From Nocardia mexicana NBRC 108244 (GTDB lineage: Bacteria; Actinomycetota; Actinomycetes; Mycobacteriales; Mycobacteriaceae): 64,000 bases of DNA. Positions 1 through 8,195 of this stretch are shown piece by piece. The notes below the pieces were generated by a model. The model was not told the DNA's origin, made no database searches, and saw only the letters and a program-made list of their open reading frames with translations. The stretch's first letter is position 1; each line of letters begins with the position of its first letter. The position numbers and the translations under genes are program-made. The stretch spans positions 91,020-155,019 of the forward strand of contig NZ_BDBV01000046.1 in NCBI RefSeq assembly GCF_001613165.1. Reading direction: 5' to 3'.

Positions 1-1
1 G

Positions 2-520
2 AATCCGGGCGTCACCGTAGGTGTGTTGCGGCACAACGGTTTTCTGTCCGGCTTCGGCGCGGCGCAGGCCACCGAGGAGATGCGGCAGGACGTGAGCGCG
101 CCGAACGTGGTGTGCGCCCAGCCCGCCCAGGGCGACCAGTCCAAGGCGCAGACGGCGATGGAGACCTGCCTGCAGAAGGATCCGGATATCAACGTCGTCT
201 ACACCATCAACGAGCCCTCCGCGCTGGGCGCCTACACCGCGCTGAAGACGGCGGGCAGGGAGAACAACGCGCTGATCGTGTCGGTCGACGGCGGATGCAG
301 CGGGGTGCAGGCGGTCAAGGACGGCAAGATCGCGGCCACCTCCCAGCAGTACCCGCTGAAGATGGCCAGCGAGGGTGTGAAGGCGGTGGTCGATCACGCC
401 AAGAACGGCAAGAAGTCCGAGGGGTACACCGATACCGGCGTCACCCTGGTCACCGCGAAACCGCAAGGGGGAGTGGACTCCAAGGATGTGCAGTACGGGC
501 TGGACAACTGCTGGGGGTGA
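2..520 (+). CDS. Sugar ABC transporter substrate-binding protein, C-terminal part (5' end outside window)
   Basis: Only the last 172 codons are present; the frame is open to the left edge, so the internal GTG at 23 is not the start. The residues fit the second lobe of a periplasmic-binding-protein-like fold of the ribose/fructose type: an NxVYTINEPSALGAY stretch, a VSVDGGCSGVQAVKDGKIAA stretch, and a C-terminal tail after QYGLDNC. In a Gram-positive it would be a lipoprotein feeding the permease and ATPase that follow directly (6-base gap). The exact sugar cannot be read from the sequence; the set most resembles Frc (fructose) systems. Confidence 0.85.
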   Translation, partial: NPGVTVGVLRHNGFLSGFGAAQATEEMRQDVSAPNVVCAQPAQGDQSKAQTAMETCLQKDPDINVVYTINEPSALGAYTALKTAGRENNALIVSVDGGCSGVQAVKDGKIAATSQQYPLKMASEGVKAVVDHAKNGKKSEGYTDTGVTLVTAKPQGGVDSKDVQYGLDNCWG

Positions 521-526
521 AATCGC

Positions 527-1522
527 ATGACGACTACGTCCTCGACATCGACTCCGACACAGTCGATGTCGGCACTGACGCGGATCGTATCGCTGCCCAG
601 TTTCGGGCCGATCGTGGCGATCGTCATCGCCGTGGTGTTCTTCGCCTCGCAGTCCGATCGTTTCCTCACCGGCGGCAACTTCTCGCTGATCGTGCAGCAG
701 GTGATGGTGGTCGGGACGCTGGCGATCGGCCAGACGCTGATCATCCTGACCGCCGGAATCGACCTGTCCAACGGGGCGGTGATGGCACTGGGCAATATCG
801 TGATCACCAAACTGGCGGTCGATTCGGGGATGCCGCCGCTGTTGGCGATCGCGCTCGGGCTGGCGCTGACGGCCGGATTCGGTTTGCTGAACGGCTCTTT
901 GGTGAGTTTCCTGCGGCTGCCGCCGTTCATCGTCACCCTCGGCATGTACGGCATCGCGTTCGCGCTCACCCACATCTACTCGCAGGAGCAGACGATCTCG
1001 GGGCTGCCGGATGCCCTGACGTACCTGGGTAAGACCTTCCCCGTGGGCGATACCGACATCACCTACGGCTCGGTCGCGATGCTGATCCTGTTCGCCGTCG
1101 CCTGGTATGTGCTGCGCCAGACCGCGGCGGGCCGTCACATCTACGCCGTCGGCAACAATCCGGAGGCCGCGCGGCTGACCGGAATCGACACGCGCCGTGT
1201 ACTTCTGGGCGTCTACACCGCGGCGGGCCTGATCTACGGACTGGCGGCGCTGCTGCTGGTGGCGCGCACCGGCGTCGGCGACCCCAATACCGGGCAGACC
1301 GACAATCTCGACTCGATCACCGCGGTGGTGCTGGGCGGCACCAGCCTGTTCGGCGGGCGCGGCAGCGTGATCGGCACGCTGCTGGGCGCCATGATCGTCG
1401 GCATCATCCGAAACGGCTTGCAGCTCATGGGTGTTGCGTCGATCTACCAGACCCTGATCACCGGCGTGCTGGTGATCGCGGCGGTGGCCATCGACCAGTT
1501 CAACCGCGGGAGGCAGCGATGA
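527..1522 (+). CDS. Sugar ABC transporter permease (RbsC/FrcC type)
   Basis: 331 aa, the usual length for ribose/fructose-type permeases. It has about 8-10 hydrophobic segments and the conserved cytoplasmic-loop region that contacts the ATPase (GNNPEAARLTGI, then VVLGGTSLFGGRGSVIGT). It forms the membrane channel for the sugar delivered by the upstream binding protein. The stop codon overlaps the ATPase start by 4 bases (ATGA at 1519-1522), which implies translational coupling and a single operon. Confidence 0.9.
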   Translation: MTTTSSTSTPTQSMSALTRIVSLPSFGPIVAIVIAVVFFASQSDRFLTGGNFSLIVQQVMVVGTLAIGQTLIILTAGIDLSNGAVMALGNIVITKLAVDSGMPPLLAIALGLALTAGFGLLNGSLVSFLRLPPFIVTLGMYGIAFALTHIYSQEQTISGLPDALTYLGKTFPVGDTDITYGSVAMLILFAVAWYVLRQTAAGRHIYAVGNNPEAARLTGIDTRRVLLGVYTAAGLIYGLAALLLVARTGVGDPNTGQTDNLDSITAVVLGGTSLFGGRGSVIGTLLGAMIVGIIRNGLQLMGVASIYQTLITGVLVIAAVAIDQFNRGRQR

Positions 1523-2304
1523 GCGAGCCGGTGCTGCAGGCCAAGGGTCTGGTGAAGCGGTACGGCCACGTCACCGCCCTGGACGGCGCCGATTTCGACC
1601 TGTACCCCAACGAGATCCTGGCGGTGATCGGCGATAACGGCGCGGGGAAGTCGACGCTGATCAAGGCGCTGTCGGGCGCGCTCATCCCGGACGCGGGCGA
1701 GATCTACCTCGACGGCGCCCGGGTGCGCTTCCGCCGCCCGATCGACGCGCGCCGCGCGGGTATCGAAACCGTATACCAGGATCTGGCCGTCGCCCCGGCC
1801 CTCGATATCGCCGACAATCTGTTCCTCGGCCGGGAGGTGCGCCGCCGCGGCCTGCTCGGCTCGGTGTTCCGGATGGTCGACAAGGACCGGATGCTGCGGG
1901 AATCCCAGGAGCACATGTCGAATCTGAAGATCGGCATCCGGTCGATGAAGCAGGCCGTCGAGACGCTGTCGGGCGGGCAGCGGCAGGGTGTGGCGGTGGC
2001 GCGCAGCGCGGCCTTCGCCCGGCACGTGGTGATCATGGACGAGCCGACCGCGGCCCTCGGCGTCAAGGAAACCGGCATGGTGCTGGACCTCATCCGCCAG
2101 GTCCGCGACCGCGGCCTCGCGGTGATCGTGATCAGCCACAACATGCCCAACGTGTTCGACATCGCCGACCGCGTCCACATCCAGCGCCTCGGCCGCCGGG
2201 TAGCGGTGATCCGCCCCCACGAATTCACCATGTCCGACGCCGTGGCGATCATGACCGGCGCGATGGCCGGGGAAGAGGTAGACGACCACCGCGTCGGCAA
2301 CTGA
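1519..2304 (+). CDS. Sugar ABC transporter ATP-binding protein (single-domain, FrcA type)
   Basis: 261 aa with one nucleotide-binding domain: Walker A GDNGAGKST near residue 40, signature LSGGQRQ near residue 153, Walker B VVIMDEPT and switch His in VIVISHNMPN. Unlike RbsA/XylG it is not a duplicated ATPase; the short form is typical of fructose FrcA. It powers the importer with the two upstream genes. Its last 42 bases (2263-2304) have a degenerate second copy at 4821-4862, which suggests that the gene's 3' end was replaced when the block 2305-4820 arrived. Confidence 0.9.
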   Translation: MSEPVLQAKGLVKRYGHVTALDGADFDLYPNEILAVIGDNGAGKSTLIKALSGALIPDAGEIYLDGARVRFRRPIDARRAGIETVYQDLAVAPALDIADNLFLGREVRRRGLLGSVFRMVDKDRMLRESQEHMSNLKIGIRSMKQAVETLSGGQRQGVAVARSAAFARHVVIMDEPTAALGVKETGMVLDLIRQVRDRGLAVIVISHNMPNVFDIADRVHIQRLGRRVAVIRPHEFTMSDAVAIMTGAMAGEEVDDHRVGN

Positions 2305-2322
2305 GTTGTTCGAGTTGCTACG

Positions 2323-3177
2323 TCATCGGCTGAGTTCGTCGAGCGCGTCGAGGATCAATCGCCGAGCGTCCCGGCCGTAGACAGCCGACTGTTTCAGCTC
2401 CTCGAACATGCGCGCATACAGGTGGCATTCTGCCGGTTGTGTGACCTGGATGGTCGCTGAGGGCGTCTCCAGTGCCACGAGGTCATCGTCGAAGATCCAG
2501 AACCCCGCCGAGGCCACGGCCTTGCGCTCGGTCATCAACGGGATGATGCCGATCGAGATGTTCGGCAGCGCCATCACCTCCAGCAGGCGACCCAACTGGC
2601 CAGCTTGTACATCGGCGCTGCCGAACCAGGTCCGCAATGCCTGTTCCTCCAGCAGGACCACGAAGCGTTTGCCGCCCCGCTGCAGGATGCGCTGCCGCTT
2701 CATCCGGACCGCGACCGCGTCTTCGATGTCGTTGGGCGTGCCGAGGAACCGTATCCAGAACGACAGCATGGCCGTGGAGTATTCGGCCGTCTGGAACAGC
2801 CCGGGGATGACGTTGTGCTCGTAGATCCGGAATACCCGGGTCTGTTCGTACTTCTTGAGCGTGTGGGCGCCGAGGACCCGTTTCATGCCCGCGCGGCTCT
2901 GCCGCCGGAACTCCACGTACGCTTCGTCGACGGTGCGCAAGGTGGCAACGAGATCGGGTATTTGATCTTCGGCATTGCAGGCGAGGCACCATTGCTGGAT
3001 GTCACGGTCGGTGGGCGCCTGGATGCCGTTCTCGATCTTCGACACTCGTGCGAAGTGCCACTCATTGGCCGCGCCGAGTTCACGCACGGTGAGGCCGGCC
3101 GCATGGCGCAACTCGCGGAGACGGTTGCCGAGCGCACGCCGGGCCTCGTGTGCGGCGCTAGACGGGCTGGTATTCAC
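2323..3177 (-). CDS. XRE-family regulator with DUF5753 (Scr1-like) domain
   Basis: 284 aa from a GTG at 3177. The open frame reaches upstream to 3279, but that extension is antisense-like and overlaps the upstream gene. Residues about 10-70 form an HTH_XRE domain (LRELRHAAGLTVRELG, then FARVSKIENG). The remainder matches the DUF5753 effector domain that follows such HTHs in actinomycetes (RVFRIYEHNVIPGLFQTAEY). These proteins usually pair with small neighbours such as DUF397 or DUF6879. It overlaps the upstream DUF6879 gene by 20 bases, so the two are cotranscribed. Probably a DNA-binding regulator of developmental or bld-like type; the target is unknown. Confidence 0.85.
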   Translation of the reverse strand: MNTSPSSAAHEARRALGNRLRELRHAAGLTVRELGAANEWHFARVSKIENGIQAPTDRDIQQWCLACNAEDQIPDLVATLRTVDEAYVEFRRQSRAGMKRVLGAHTLKKYEQTRVFRIYEHNVIPGLFQTAEYSTAMLSFWIRFLGTPNDIEDAVAVRMKRQRILQRGGKRFVVLLEEQALRTWFGSADVQAGQLGRLLEVMALPNISIGIIPLMTERKAVASAGFWIFDDDLVALETPSATIQVTQPAECHLYARMFEELKQSAVYGRDARRLILDALDELSR

Positions 3178-3676
3178 GGTGCGGTATCGCCAGCTGCCAT
3201 ATCGACTCGAATGCCGTGCGGCACAACCGGATGTCGTGAGGGTCGGTCGAGGTGGTCTTGTTGACGGCGAGTCCGTCACCGGCGTAGTGCAGGAAGATCA
3301 CGAGCCGATCGTCGAGCAGATAGAAGTCGTTGCCCGGGATCCCGATCGACGACACGAGCCGCCGGGGAACCCAGCGAATGTCCTCGCCCGCACCGACCAT
3401 CGGGTGAGCGACGCTGTACGACCACCGCTGATAGTCGCTCAGAGGTTCGGAAACGACGCGTGCCCGCCGCACCGCCCGCCCGGCGGCCACATGCTTGCGC
3501 ACCGTGGCGCACCAGCTCTGCAACCATTCGAGATCGTCTGGCTCACCATCGGCCCACTTCTGCATGTACGGCAGCTCGACCGCGGTACCGTATGCATCCC
3601 GCGTCTCGAGGTGGACCGCTGCTGTATCGAATTCGGTTAGCAGACGGTCGAATTCGCCATCACTGATCGAAGTCAC
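3158..3676 (-). CDS. DUF6879 family protein
   Basis: 172 aa from a GTG at 3676, chosen because homologous proteins start close to the FDRLLTEFDTAAVHLETRD segment and because it overlaps the upstream small gene by 17 bases. Recognisable family core: RRARVVSEPLSDYQRWSY, GEDIRWVPRR, PGNDFYLLDDRLVIFLHYAGDG and the C-terminal RLCRTAFESIWQLAIPH. The family has no known activity; it is commonly encoded beside XRE/DUF5753 regulators in Streptomyces and Nocardia, as here. Middle gene of a three-gene overlapping operon. Confidence 0.8.
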   Translation of the reverse strand: MTSISDGEFDRLLTEFDTAAVHLETRDAYGTAVELPYMQKWADGEPDDLEWLQSWCATVRKHVAAGRAVRRARVVSEPLSDYQRWSYSVAHPMVGAGEDIRWVPRRLVSSIGIPGNDFYLLDDRLVIFLHYAGDGLAVNKTTSTDPHDIRLCRTAFESIWQLAIPHREYQPV

Positions 3677-3878
3677 TATCTCCCTGCCCGAAGAACGGAA
3701 CCAGCCTGTCGGGGATCTCGACGCACGATTCTCCATCCGGGATGCCCATCTGCGCCAGCGCCTCTGGGTCGGTGAAGACCCACCCCTGGATGACCCAGGA
3801 CTCCCGATCGGTGCGGTAGAGCGTCGGCGAGCCCGAAGGATTCGAGCCCGGATCCTTGGCAATGAACGTTAGACGCAT
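3660..3878 (-). CDS. Small hypothetical protein of the DUF5753/DUF6879 operon
   Basis: 72 aa, starting MRLTFIAKDPGSN. It resembles short actinomycete proteins that precede DUF6879 genes (KDPGS..CPTLY.TDR...VVQGW...DPEAL...IP.GE.CVEIP). It is first in the minus-strand operon, and its 3' end overlaps the DUF6879 gene. Acidic, with no membrane segment. Function unknown. It could act with the regulator as a small partner, but that is inference from position only. Confidence 0.7.
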   Translation of the reverse strand: MRLTFIAKDPGSNPSGSPTLYRTDRESWVIQGWVFTDPEALAQMGIPDGESCVEIPDRLVPFFGQGDSDFDQ

Positions 3879-3898
3879 GGTCGGCCCCTACGTAGTTC

Positions 3899-4033
3899 GT
3901 TGCGAAATGTTGCGCTTCTGGATTCCATATTCACCGCAGTATCTACACCTAGTCAAGAGTGAATCCAACACCAATACACAGCTGTACCTGTATTTTTGAG
4001 TCACTAGTTCAGTTTCTAGAAACATTTCGCAAC
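3899..4033. repeat. Perfect 13-base inverted repeat flanking an AT-rich divergent promoter region
   Basis: GTTGCGAAATGTT at 3899-3911 is matched exactly by AACATTTCGCAAC at 4021-4033. The 109 bases between them are much richer in A+T than the surroundings and hold the likely promoter of the minus-strand operon. The rest of the gene-free stretch 3879-4200 shows nothing further that I can interpret. The arms could be paired operators or the ends of a very small mobile element. Confidence 0.7.
3927..3956 (-). promoter_or_regulatory. Candidate promoter of the DUF5753/DUF6879 operon
   Basis: On the minus strand TTGACT (3956-3951) is followed after 18 bases by GAATAT (3932-3927) in an AT-rich stretch, about 50 bases before the ATG at 3878. 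The -35 is close to consensus and the -10 is weak (3 of 6). It lies between the two arms of the 13-base inverted repeat at 3899 and 4021. Confidence 0.35.
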
Positions 4034-4200
4034 ATCCTTTCGGTCCCGTGCATCCCACACGTAGCGTTCGAAACGGCGGCTGGCTCCGGCGGCGGGTTGG
4101 TCCACCACAGTCGCGCGGATCCGCTAGCGGCGGTCCCGGGATCGGCCTGCCATCCATCGACGGGCGTCACCGGTAGAGCAACAGATCGAGGGGACGGACG

Positions 4201-4511
4201 ATGAGGGTGCATCCGACTGCATTGGCGTGGATCGACCTTGCTGTCAGCTCGTGGTCAGAGCTGGAGAATGTCAGAATCCGAAGGCTCGCACGACAGCTCG
4301 GTATCGCCTCTACTGGCCCCGTCCGTCTGTGCTGCCTCTGGTCGACCAGGTTCGTGCCGCGGATGTGGATGCGGTGATCGCACCGTCGCCAAGCCATTTC
4401 GACGTGATCCAACTGCACGCGCTGATGTGCATCGTGGACATTGAAACCGCCCAACCACGAATGAGTTTCACTCGCTGGACCACGTCCCCTTCCCTCTCTG
4501 GAGAGGCATGA
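4201..4511 (+). pseudogene. Frameshifted small gene (hypothetical actinomycete protein)
   Basis: An ATG at 4201 with a good ribosome site (GAGGGGACGG) opens a frame starting MRVHPTALAWIDLAV that runs as plausible coding for about 34 residues. It then loses sense and stops at 4375. The adjacent frame carries a convincing continuation (LVDQVRAADVDAVIAPSP, then FDVIQLHALMCIVDIETA) and ends at 4511 with an ATGA overlap onto the next gene. A single missing base between about 4290 and 4320 would restore a protein of about 103 aa. It resembles short proteins I recall from Nocardia that begin VHPTALGY and contain DADAV.VP. It could be a real inactivation or a sequencing error. Confidence 0.6.
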
Positions 4512-4810
4512 GCACGGCGATGTGGTCGACACTCCTGGGTCTTGTCGTGATCCTCGGCGGTGCTGTGTACCTGCTGCTGAGCTTCGACGACGAAGACGTA
4601 TGGGAGCCGGGCGAGGACTCTACACGGGTGGTCGAGGTCGTCGGGTGGCACCACGGACCGCCGCCGGAGCCCTTCACAGTGAAGGCTGCGCACCAGGTCA
4701 TGCGTCAGCACAAGACGTGCCGCCGCCAGGACTGCGCACGGAAGCGCGCGGCCTGGGAGAGATTGGTCGAGGTCCGCCACGTCACGCCGGACTCCGGTCG
4801 GACGCAATAG
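4508..4810 (+). CDS. Small membrane-anchored hypothetical protein
   Basis: 100 aa. One N-terminal membrane helix (residues about 6-25, LLGLVVILGGAVYLLLS) is followed by an acidic stretch (FDDEDVWEPGED) and a basic, Cys-containing tail (HKTCRRQDCARKRA) resembling a short motif of small HTH-adjacent actinomycete proteins. The ATG overlaps the stop of the frameshifted gene (ATGA, 4508-4511), so the two were one transcription unit. Function unknown. Confidence 0.6.
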   Translation: MSTAMWSTLLGLVVILGGAVYLLLSFDDEDVWEPGEDSTRVVEVVGWHHGPPPEPFTVKAAHQVMRQHKTCRRQDCARKRAAWERLVEVRHVTPDSGRTQ

Positions 4811-4820
4811 GGATGGAGTC

Positions 4821-4862
4821 GTGGCCGGGGAGGAGGTCGACGACTACCGGACCGGCAGCTGA
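4821..4862 (+). pseudogene. Remnant of the 3' end of the sugar ABC ATPase gene
   Basis: These 42 bases read VAGEEVDDYRTGS-stop, against MAGEEVDDHRVGN-stop at the end of the ATPase gene (2263-2304). That is about 35 of 42 identical bases, with the same frame and the same stop. There is no gene in front of the remnant. It looks like the displaced original tail of the ATPase gene, left behind when the block 2305-4820 was inserted with its own replacement tail. Confidence 0.7.
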
Positions 4863-4946
4863 GGTGCGGAAATCGAATTACGGGGATGAAAACGCCTGCG
4901 GGGCAATGAATTCGGCCCTGCAGCGGTGCTGCCGGATGAATCGGAG

Positions 4947-5019
4947 AGCGGATGACGGGATTCGAACCCGCGACCCTCACCTTGGCAAGGTGATGCGCTA
5001 CCAGCTGCGCTACATCCGC
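4947..5019 (-). tRNA. tRNA-Gly (GCC)
   Basis: 73 nt on the minus strand. The acceptor arms GCGGATG and CATCCGC pair over 7 bases. The D arm is GCGCAGCTGGTAGCGC. The anticodon stem CACCT/AGGTG encloses loop TGCCA with anticodon GCC. The T arm has GGTTCGAATCC. The discriminator base is T and CCA is not encoded. It sits just beyond the displaced ATPase tail, so the accessory block lies next to, but not in, a tRNA gene. Confidence 0.95.
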
Positions 5020-5299
5020 ATTTCGCACTCGGCGACGAGGGAAAGAATAGTCGATCGGCGAGGGCAACGACGAATCCCCACGTCAGCGGTGGTGTGTGGG
5101 TCCCGTGAGTCGGGGCCGGGCCGCTTCGTCATTCCGGCGCGTTCTCGGCCGGGATCGAACCCGGCGGGCTCGGAGTGTTCCCCCGCACCCTCGAGTAGCT
5201 GCAAGTATGCTGCTTGCGTTCGTCGTGCGCGTCATTCGTGGGTTTCATGTTCCGGTTCCGTCAGCACACGGTCGCTGCGGAACGACCTAGGAGGATGTG

Positions 5300-7039
5300 T
5301 TGACCGCTGTATCTCCGAAGCCGGAGCGCGAGCTCGAGGCCGTGCGGCCCTATCCGCCGCGGGGCCGGTCGAAGGGGTCGTTTCTGTATCAGGCCCTGAC
5401 GACGACCGATCCCAAGATGCTCGGCCAGATGTATCTGTTCACCGCCATGTCGTTCTTTCTCATCGGCGGTCTGATGGCGCTGCTGATGCGCGGCGAACTG
5501 GCGCGGCCGGGTCTGCAATTCCTGTCGACGGAGCAGTTCAATCAGCTGTTCACCATGCACGGCACGATCATGCTGCTGTTCTACGCGACGGCGATCGTGT
5601 TCGCGTTCGCGAATATCGTGCTGCCGCTGCAGATCGGTGCGCCCGACGTCGCGTTCCCGCGTCTGAACGCGTTCAGCTACTGGCTGTATCTGTTCGGCGC
5701 GACCATGGCCACGGCGGGTTTCATCACCCCCGGCGGCGCCGCCGATTTCGGCTGGACGGCGTATTCGCCGCTGTCGGATATCGTGCACGCGCCCGGCGTC
5801 GGCGCCGACCTGTGGATCATGGGCCTGGCCGTCTCGGGCCTGGGCACGATTCTCGGCGGCGTCAACATGATCACAACGGTGGTCTGCCTGCGCGCGCCGG
5901 GTATGACGCCGTTCCGGCTGCCGATCTTCACCTGGACGATCGTGATTACCAGCGTGCTCATCCTGGTCGCCTTCCCGGTGCTCACCGCGGCGCTGATGGG
6001 GTTGTTCTACGACCGGCAGCTGGGCGGCCACATCTACGACCCGGCCAATGGCGGCAGCCTGCTCTACCAGCATCTGTTCTGGTATTTCGGCCATCCCGAG
6101 GTGTACATCATCGCGTTGCCTTTCTTCGGCATCGTGTCGGAGATCTTCCCGGTCTTCAGCCGCAAACCGGTCTTCGGCTACACCGCGCTGGTGTACGCGA
6201 CCTTCGCGATCGCGGCATTGTCGATCGCGGTATGGGCGCACCATATGTACGCCACCGGTGCGGTGCTGCTGCCGTTCTTCTCGTTCATGACGTTCCTGAT
6301 CGCGGTCCCCACGGGCGTGAAGTTCTTCAACTGGATCGGGACCATGTGGAAGGGGCAGTTGACGTTCGAATCACCGATGTTGTTCTCGGTCGGATTCATC
6401 GTCACGTTCCTGTTCGGTGGCCTGTCGGGTGTCATCCTGGCCAGCCCGCCGCTGGACTTCCACGTCTCCGACTCCTACTTCGTGGTCGCGCACTTCCACT
6501 ACGTGCTGTTCGGCACCATCGCCTTCGCGACCTACGCGGGCATCTACTTCTGGTTCCCGAAGATGACCGGCCGCATGCTCGACGAGCGTCTCGGAAAATG
6601 GCACTTCTGGACCACGTTCATCGGTTTCCACACCACCTTCCTGGTGCAGCACTGGGTGGGTGCCGAAGGTATGCCGCGCCGCTACGCCGACTACCTGCCG
6701 TCCGACGGGTTCACGATGCTGAACACGATCTCCACCATCGGTGCCTTCATCCTCGGCGGTTCGGTGCTGCCGTTCGTGTGGAACGTCTTCAAGAGCTACC
6801 GCTACGGCGAGGTGGTGACGGTGGACGATCCGTGGGGCTACGGCAACTCCCTGGAGTGGGCGACCACCTGCCCGCCGCCGCGGCACAACTTCTACGAGTT
6901 GCCGCGGATCCGGTCGGAGCGTCCGGCGTTCGAACTGCACTACCCGCACATGGTCGATCGGATGCGGGAAGAGGCGCATGTCGGATTCGGAGGCAACTCG
7001 CACGCTCGAGTTACCGAACATACGCCCGTGCGGAAGTAA
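5300..7039 (+). CDS. ctaD: Cytochrome c oxidase subunit I (aa3 type)
   Basis: 579 aa from a TTG at 5300, chosen over the GTG at 5297 because AGGAGG (5289-5294) is then 5 bases away and the N-terminus matches mycobacterial/nocardial CtaD. Catalytic heart of the aa3 oxidase: 12 membrane helices, the haem a ligand in FTMHGTIM, the CuB/His-Tyr crosslink region in GHPEVYIIALPFFG, the His pair in AHHMYATG, the K-channel lysine in PTGVKFFNW and the haem ligands in VVAHFHYVLFG. It stands alone here, followed by a terminator hairpin. Complete, with no oddities. Confidence 0.97.
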   Translation: MTAVSPKPERELEAVRPYPPRGRSKGSFLYQALTTTDPKMLGQMYLFTAMSFFLIGGLMALLMRGELARPGLQFLSTEQFNQLFTMHGTIMLLFYATAIVFAFANIVLPLQIGAPDVAFPRLNAFSYWLYLFGATMATAGFITPGGAADFGWTAYSPLSDIVHAPGVGADLWIMGLAVSGLGTILGGVNMITTVVCLRAPGMTPFRLPIFTWTIVITSVLILVAFPVLTAALMGLFYDRQLGGHIYDPANGGSLLYQHLFWYFGHPEVYIIALPFFGIVSEIFPVFSRKPVFGYTALVYATFAIAALSIAVWAHHMYATGAVLLPFFSFMTFLIAVPTGVKFFNWIGTMWKGQLTFESPMLFSVGFIVTFLFGGLSGVILASPPLDFHVSDSYFVVAHFHYVLFGTIAFATYAGIYFWFPKMTGRMLDERLGKWHFWTTFIGFHTTFLVQHWVGAEGMPRRYADYLPSDGFTMLNTISTIGAFILGGSVLPFVWNVFKSYRYGEVVTVDDPWGYGNSLEWATTCPPPRHNFYELPRIRSERPAFELHYPHMVDRMREEAHVGFGGNSHARVTEHTPVRK

Positions 7040-7108
7040 GATTCCCGCTCGGACCGGTGCCGGGCTCCTGTTGGCTCGCGCTAGTTCGTGCCCTCGAGGC
7101 GACCAAGG

Positions 7109-7133
7109 CTCTGTGCCCTACCGGGGCACAGAG
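7109..7133. terminator. Bidirectional terminator hairpin between ctaD and the flavin oxidoreductase gene
   Basis: CTCTGTGCCC (7109-7118) pairs perfectly with GGGCACAGAG (7124-7133) around a 5-base loop. It stands 70 bases after ctaD and covers the stop codon of the convergent minus-strand gene. There is no T-tract on either side, which is common in high-GC actinomycetes. Confidence 0.75.
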
Positions 7134-8155
7134 TCTGTCGCTTCGGCAGGCCGGTCCGCCGCCCCGAGCCCGACCAGCCGCGCCAGCCGCCGATGCGACT
7201 CCATCCGGGCCGCACGGTCGAAGGTGCTGGTGTGTACCAGGATCTCGTCCGCGCCGGTGCGACCGATGAGCCGCTCGAGGCCGTCGGCGACGGTGTCCTC
7301 GGTGCCTGCCAGGTGTCCCCGCATCGACTCGTCGAAGATGCGCCGCTCCCGCTCGGTCATCGCCCCGGGATCGATGCTGTCCGGCGGCATCAGCACCGGG
7401 AACTCGCCGCGGGTGCGCGAGTACGCGGCCGACCACGCCTCGGGCATCAGCAGCCGCCGCGCCTCCTCGGCGGTATCGGCGACGACGACCGATCCGGAGA
7501 CGATCACGTAGGGCGCCACGCCCCACGCGGTAGGCCGGAAATCGTTGCGGTACTGCTCGATCGAGCGCACCATCGCCTCCTCGCCGTGCGCGGCGGCGAT
7601 CACCAGGGGCAGGCCGAATCGCGCGGCCCGATCCGCGCCGGATCCGATGGCCAGCAGGTATGCCGGGACCCGGAGCCCCTCTGCGGGCCAGCCGTGCACG
7701 CCGTCGCGCCCCGTGGCGAAGTAGTCCAGCAACTCGGTGAGCTGGGCGTCGAAATCCTCGGCGTCGTCCTTGTCGTGCCCGAGCGCGCGGCGCACCCCGC
7801 CGGTGAATCCGACCGACCGGCCCAGCCCCATATCGATCCGCCCGGGATACAGCGACTCCAGCACCCCGAACTGCTCGGCGACGACCAGCGGCTGGTGGTT
7901 GGGCAGCATCACCCCGCCGGTCCCCACCCGGATCCGGTCGGTCGCGGCGGCGACGGCGGCCGCCAGCACGGTCGGCGCGGACCCGGCCACGCCCGGCACG
8001 CTGTGATGCTCCGATACCCAGAACCGGTGGTAGCCCCACCGCTCGGCCAGCTGTCCGAACTCGACGGTGTCCCGCAGCGCCGCCGGATGGCTCTGCCCCT
8101 GCCGGACACGGGAGCGGTCCAGGATCGAGAACCGGACCGAGTGCAACGACGTCAT
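7118..8155 (-). CDS. LLM-class flavin-dependent oxidoreductase (luciferase-like, MsnO8-type)
   Basis: 345 aa. TIM-barrel features of bacterial luciferase-like monooxygenases: AERWGYHRFWVSEHHSVPG near residues 38-56, then IRVGTGGVMLPNHQPLVVAEQFGVLESLYPGRIDMGLGR, and the C-terminal ADEILVHTSTFD. Members use reduced FMN (some F420) to oxidise diverse small molecules; the substrate cannot be inferred. It is a single gene, convergent with ctaD and sharing its terminator. Confidence 0.9.
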   Translation of the reverse strand: MTSLHSVRFSILDRSRVRQGQSHPAALRDTVEFGQLAERWGYHRFWVSEHHSVPGVAGSAPTVLAAAVAAATDRIRVGTGGVMLPNHQPLVVAEQFGVLESLYPGRIDMGLGRSVGFTGGVRRALGHDKDDAEDFDAQLTELLDYFATGRDGVHGWPAEGLRVPAYLLAIGSGADRAARFGLPLVIAAAHGEEAMVRSIEQYRNDFRPTAWGVAPYVIVSGSVVVADTAEEARRLLMPEAWSAAYSRTRGEFPVLMPPDSIDPGAMTERERRIFDESMRGHLAGTEDTVADGLERLIGRTGADEILVHTSTFDRAARMESHRRLARLVGLGAADRPAEATDSVPR

Positions 8156-8195
8156 ACCCCTGACAACGCTCCCGGCCGCCGCTGATTCCAGGCGG

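Noticed and set aside
3888..4157. 89-codon minus-strand frame upstream of the DUF6879 operon
   Set aside because: It spans the AT-rich promoter and inverted repeat and has no coding character.
5145..5185. tRNA-like T-arm (GGGTTCGATCCCGG on the minus strand) near tRNA-Gly
   Set aside because: No acceptor, D or anticodon arms can be folded around it; it is most likely a GC-rich hairpin.
4522..7269. 915-codon open frame overlapping ctaD
   Set aside because: It is out of frame with the complete, highly conserved ctaD and crosses the tRNA gene; an Arg-rich shadow of high-GC DNA.
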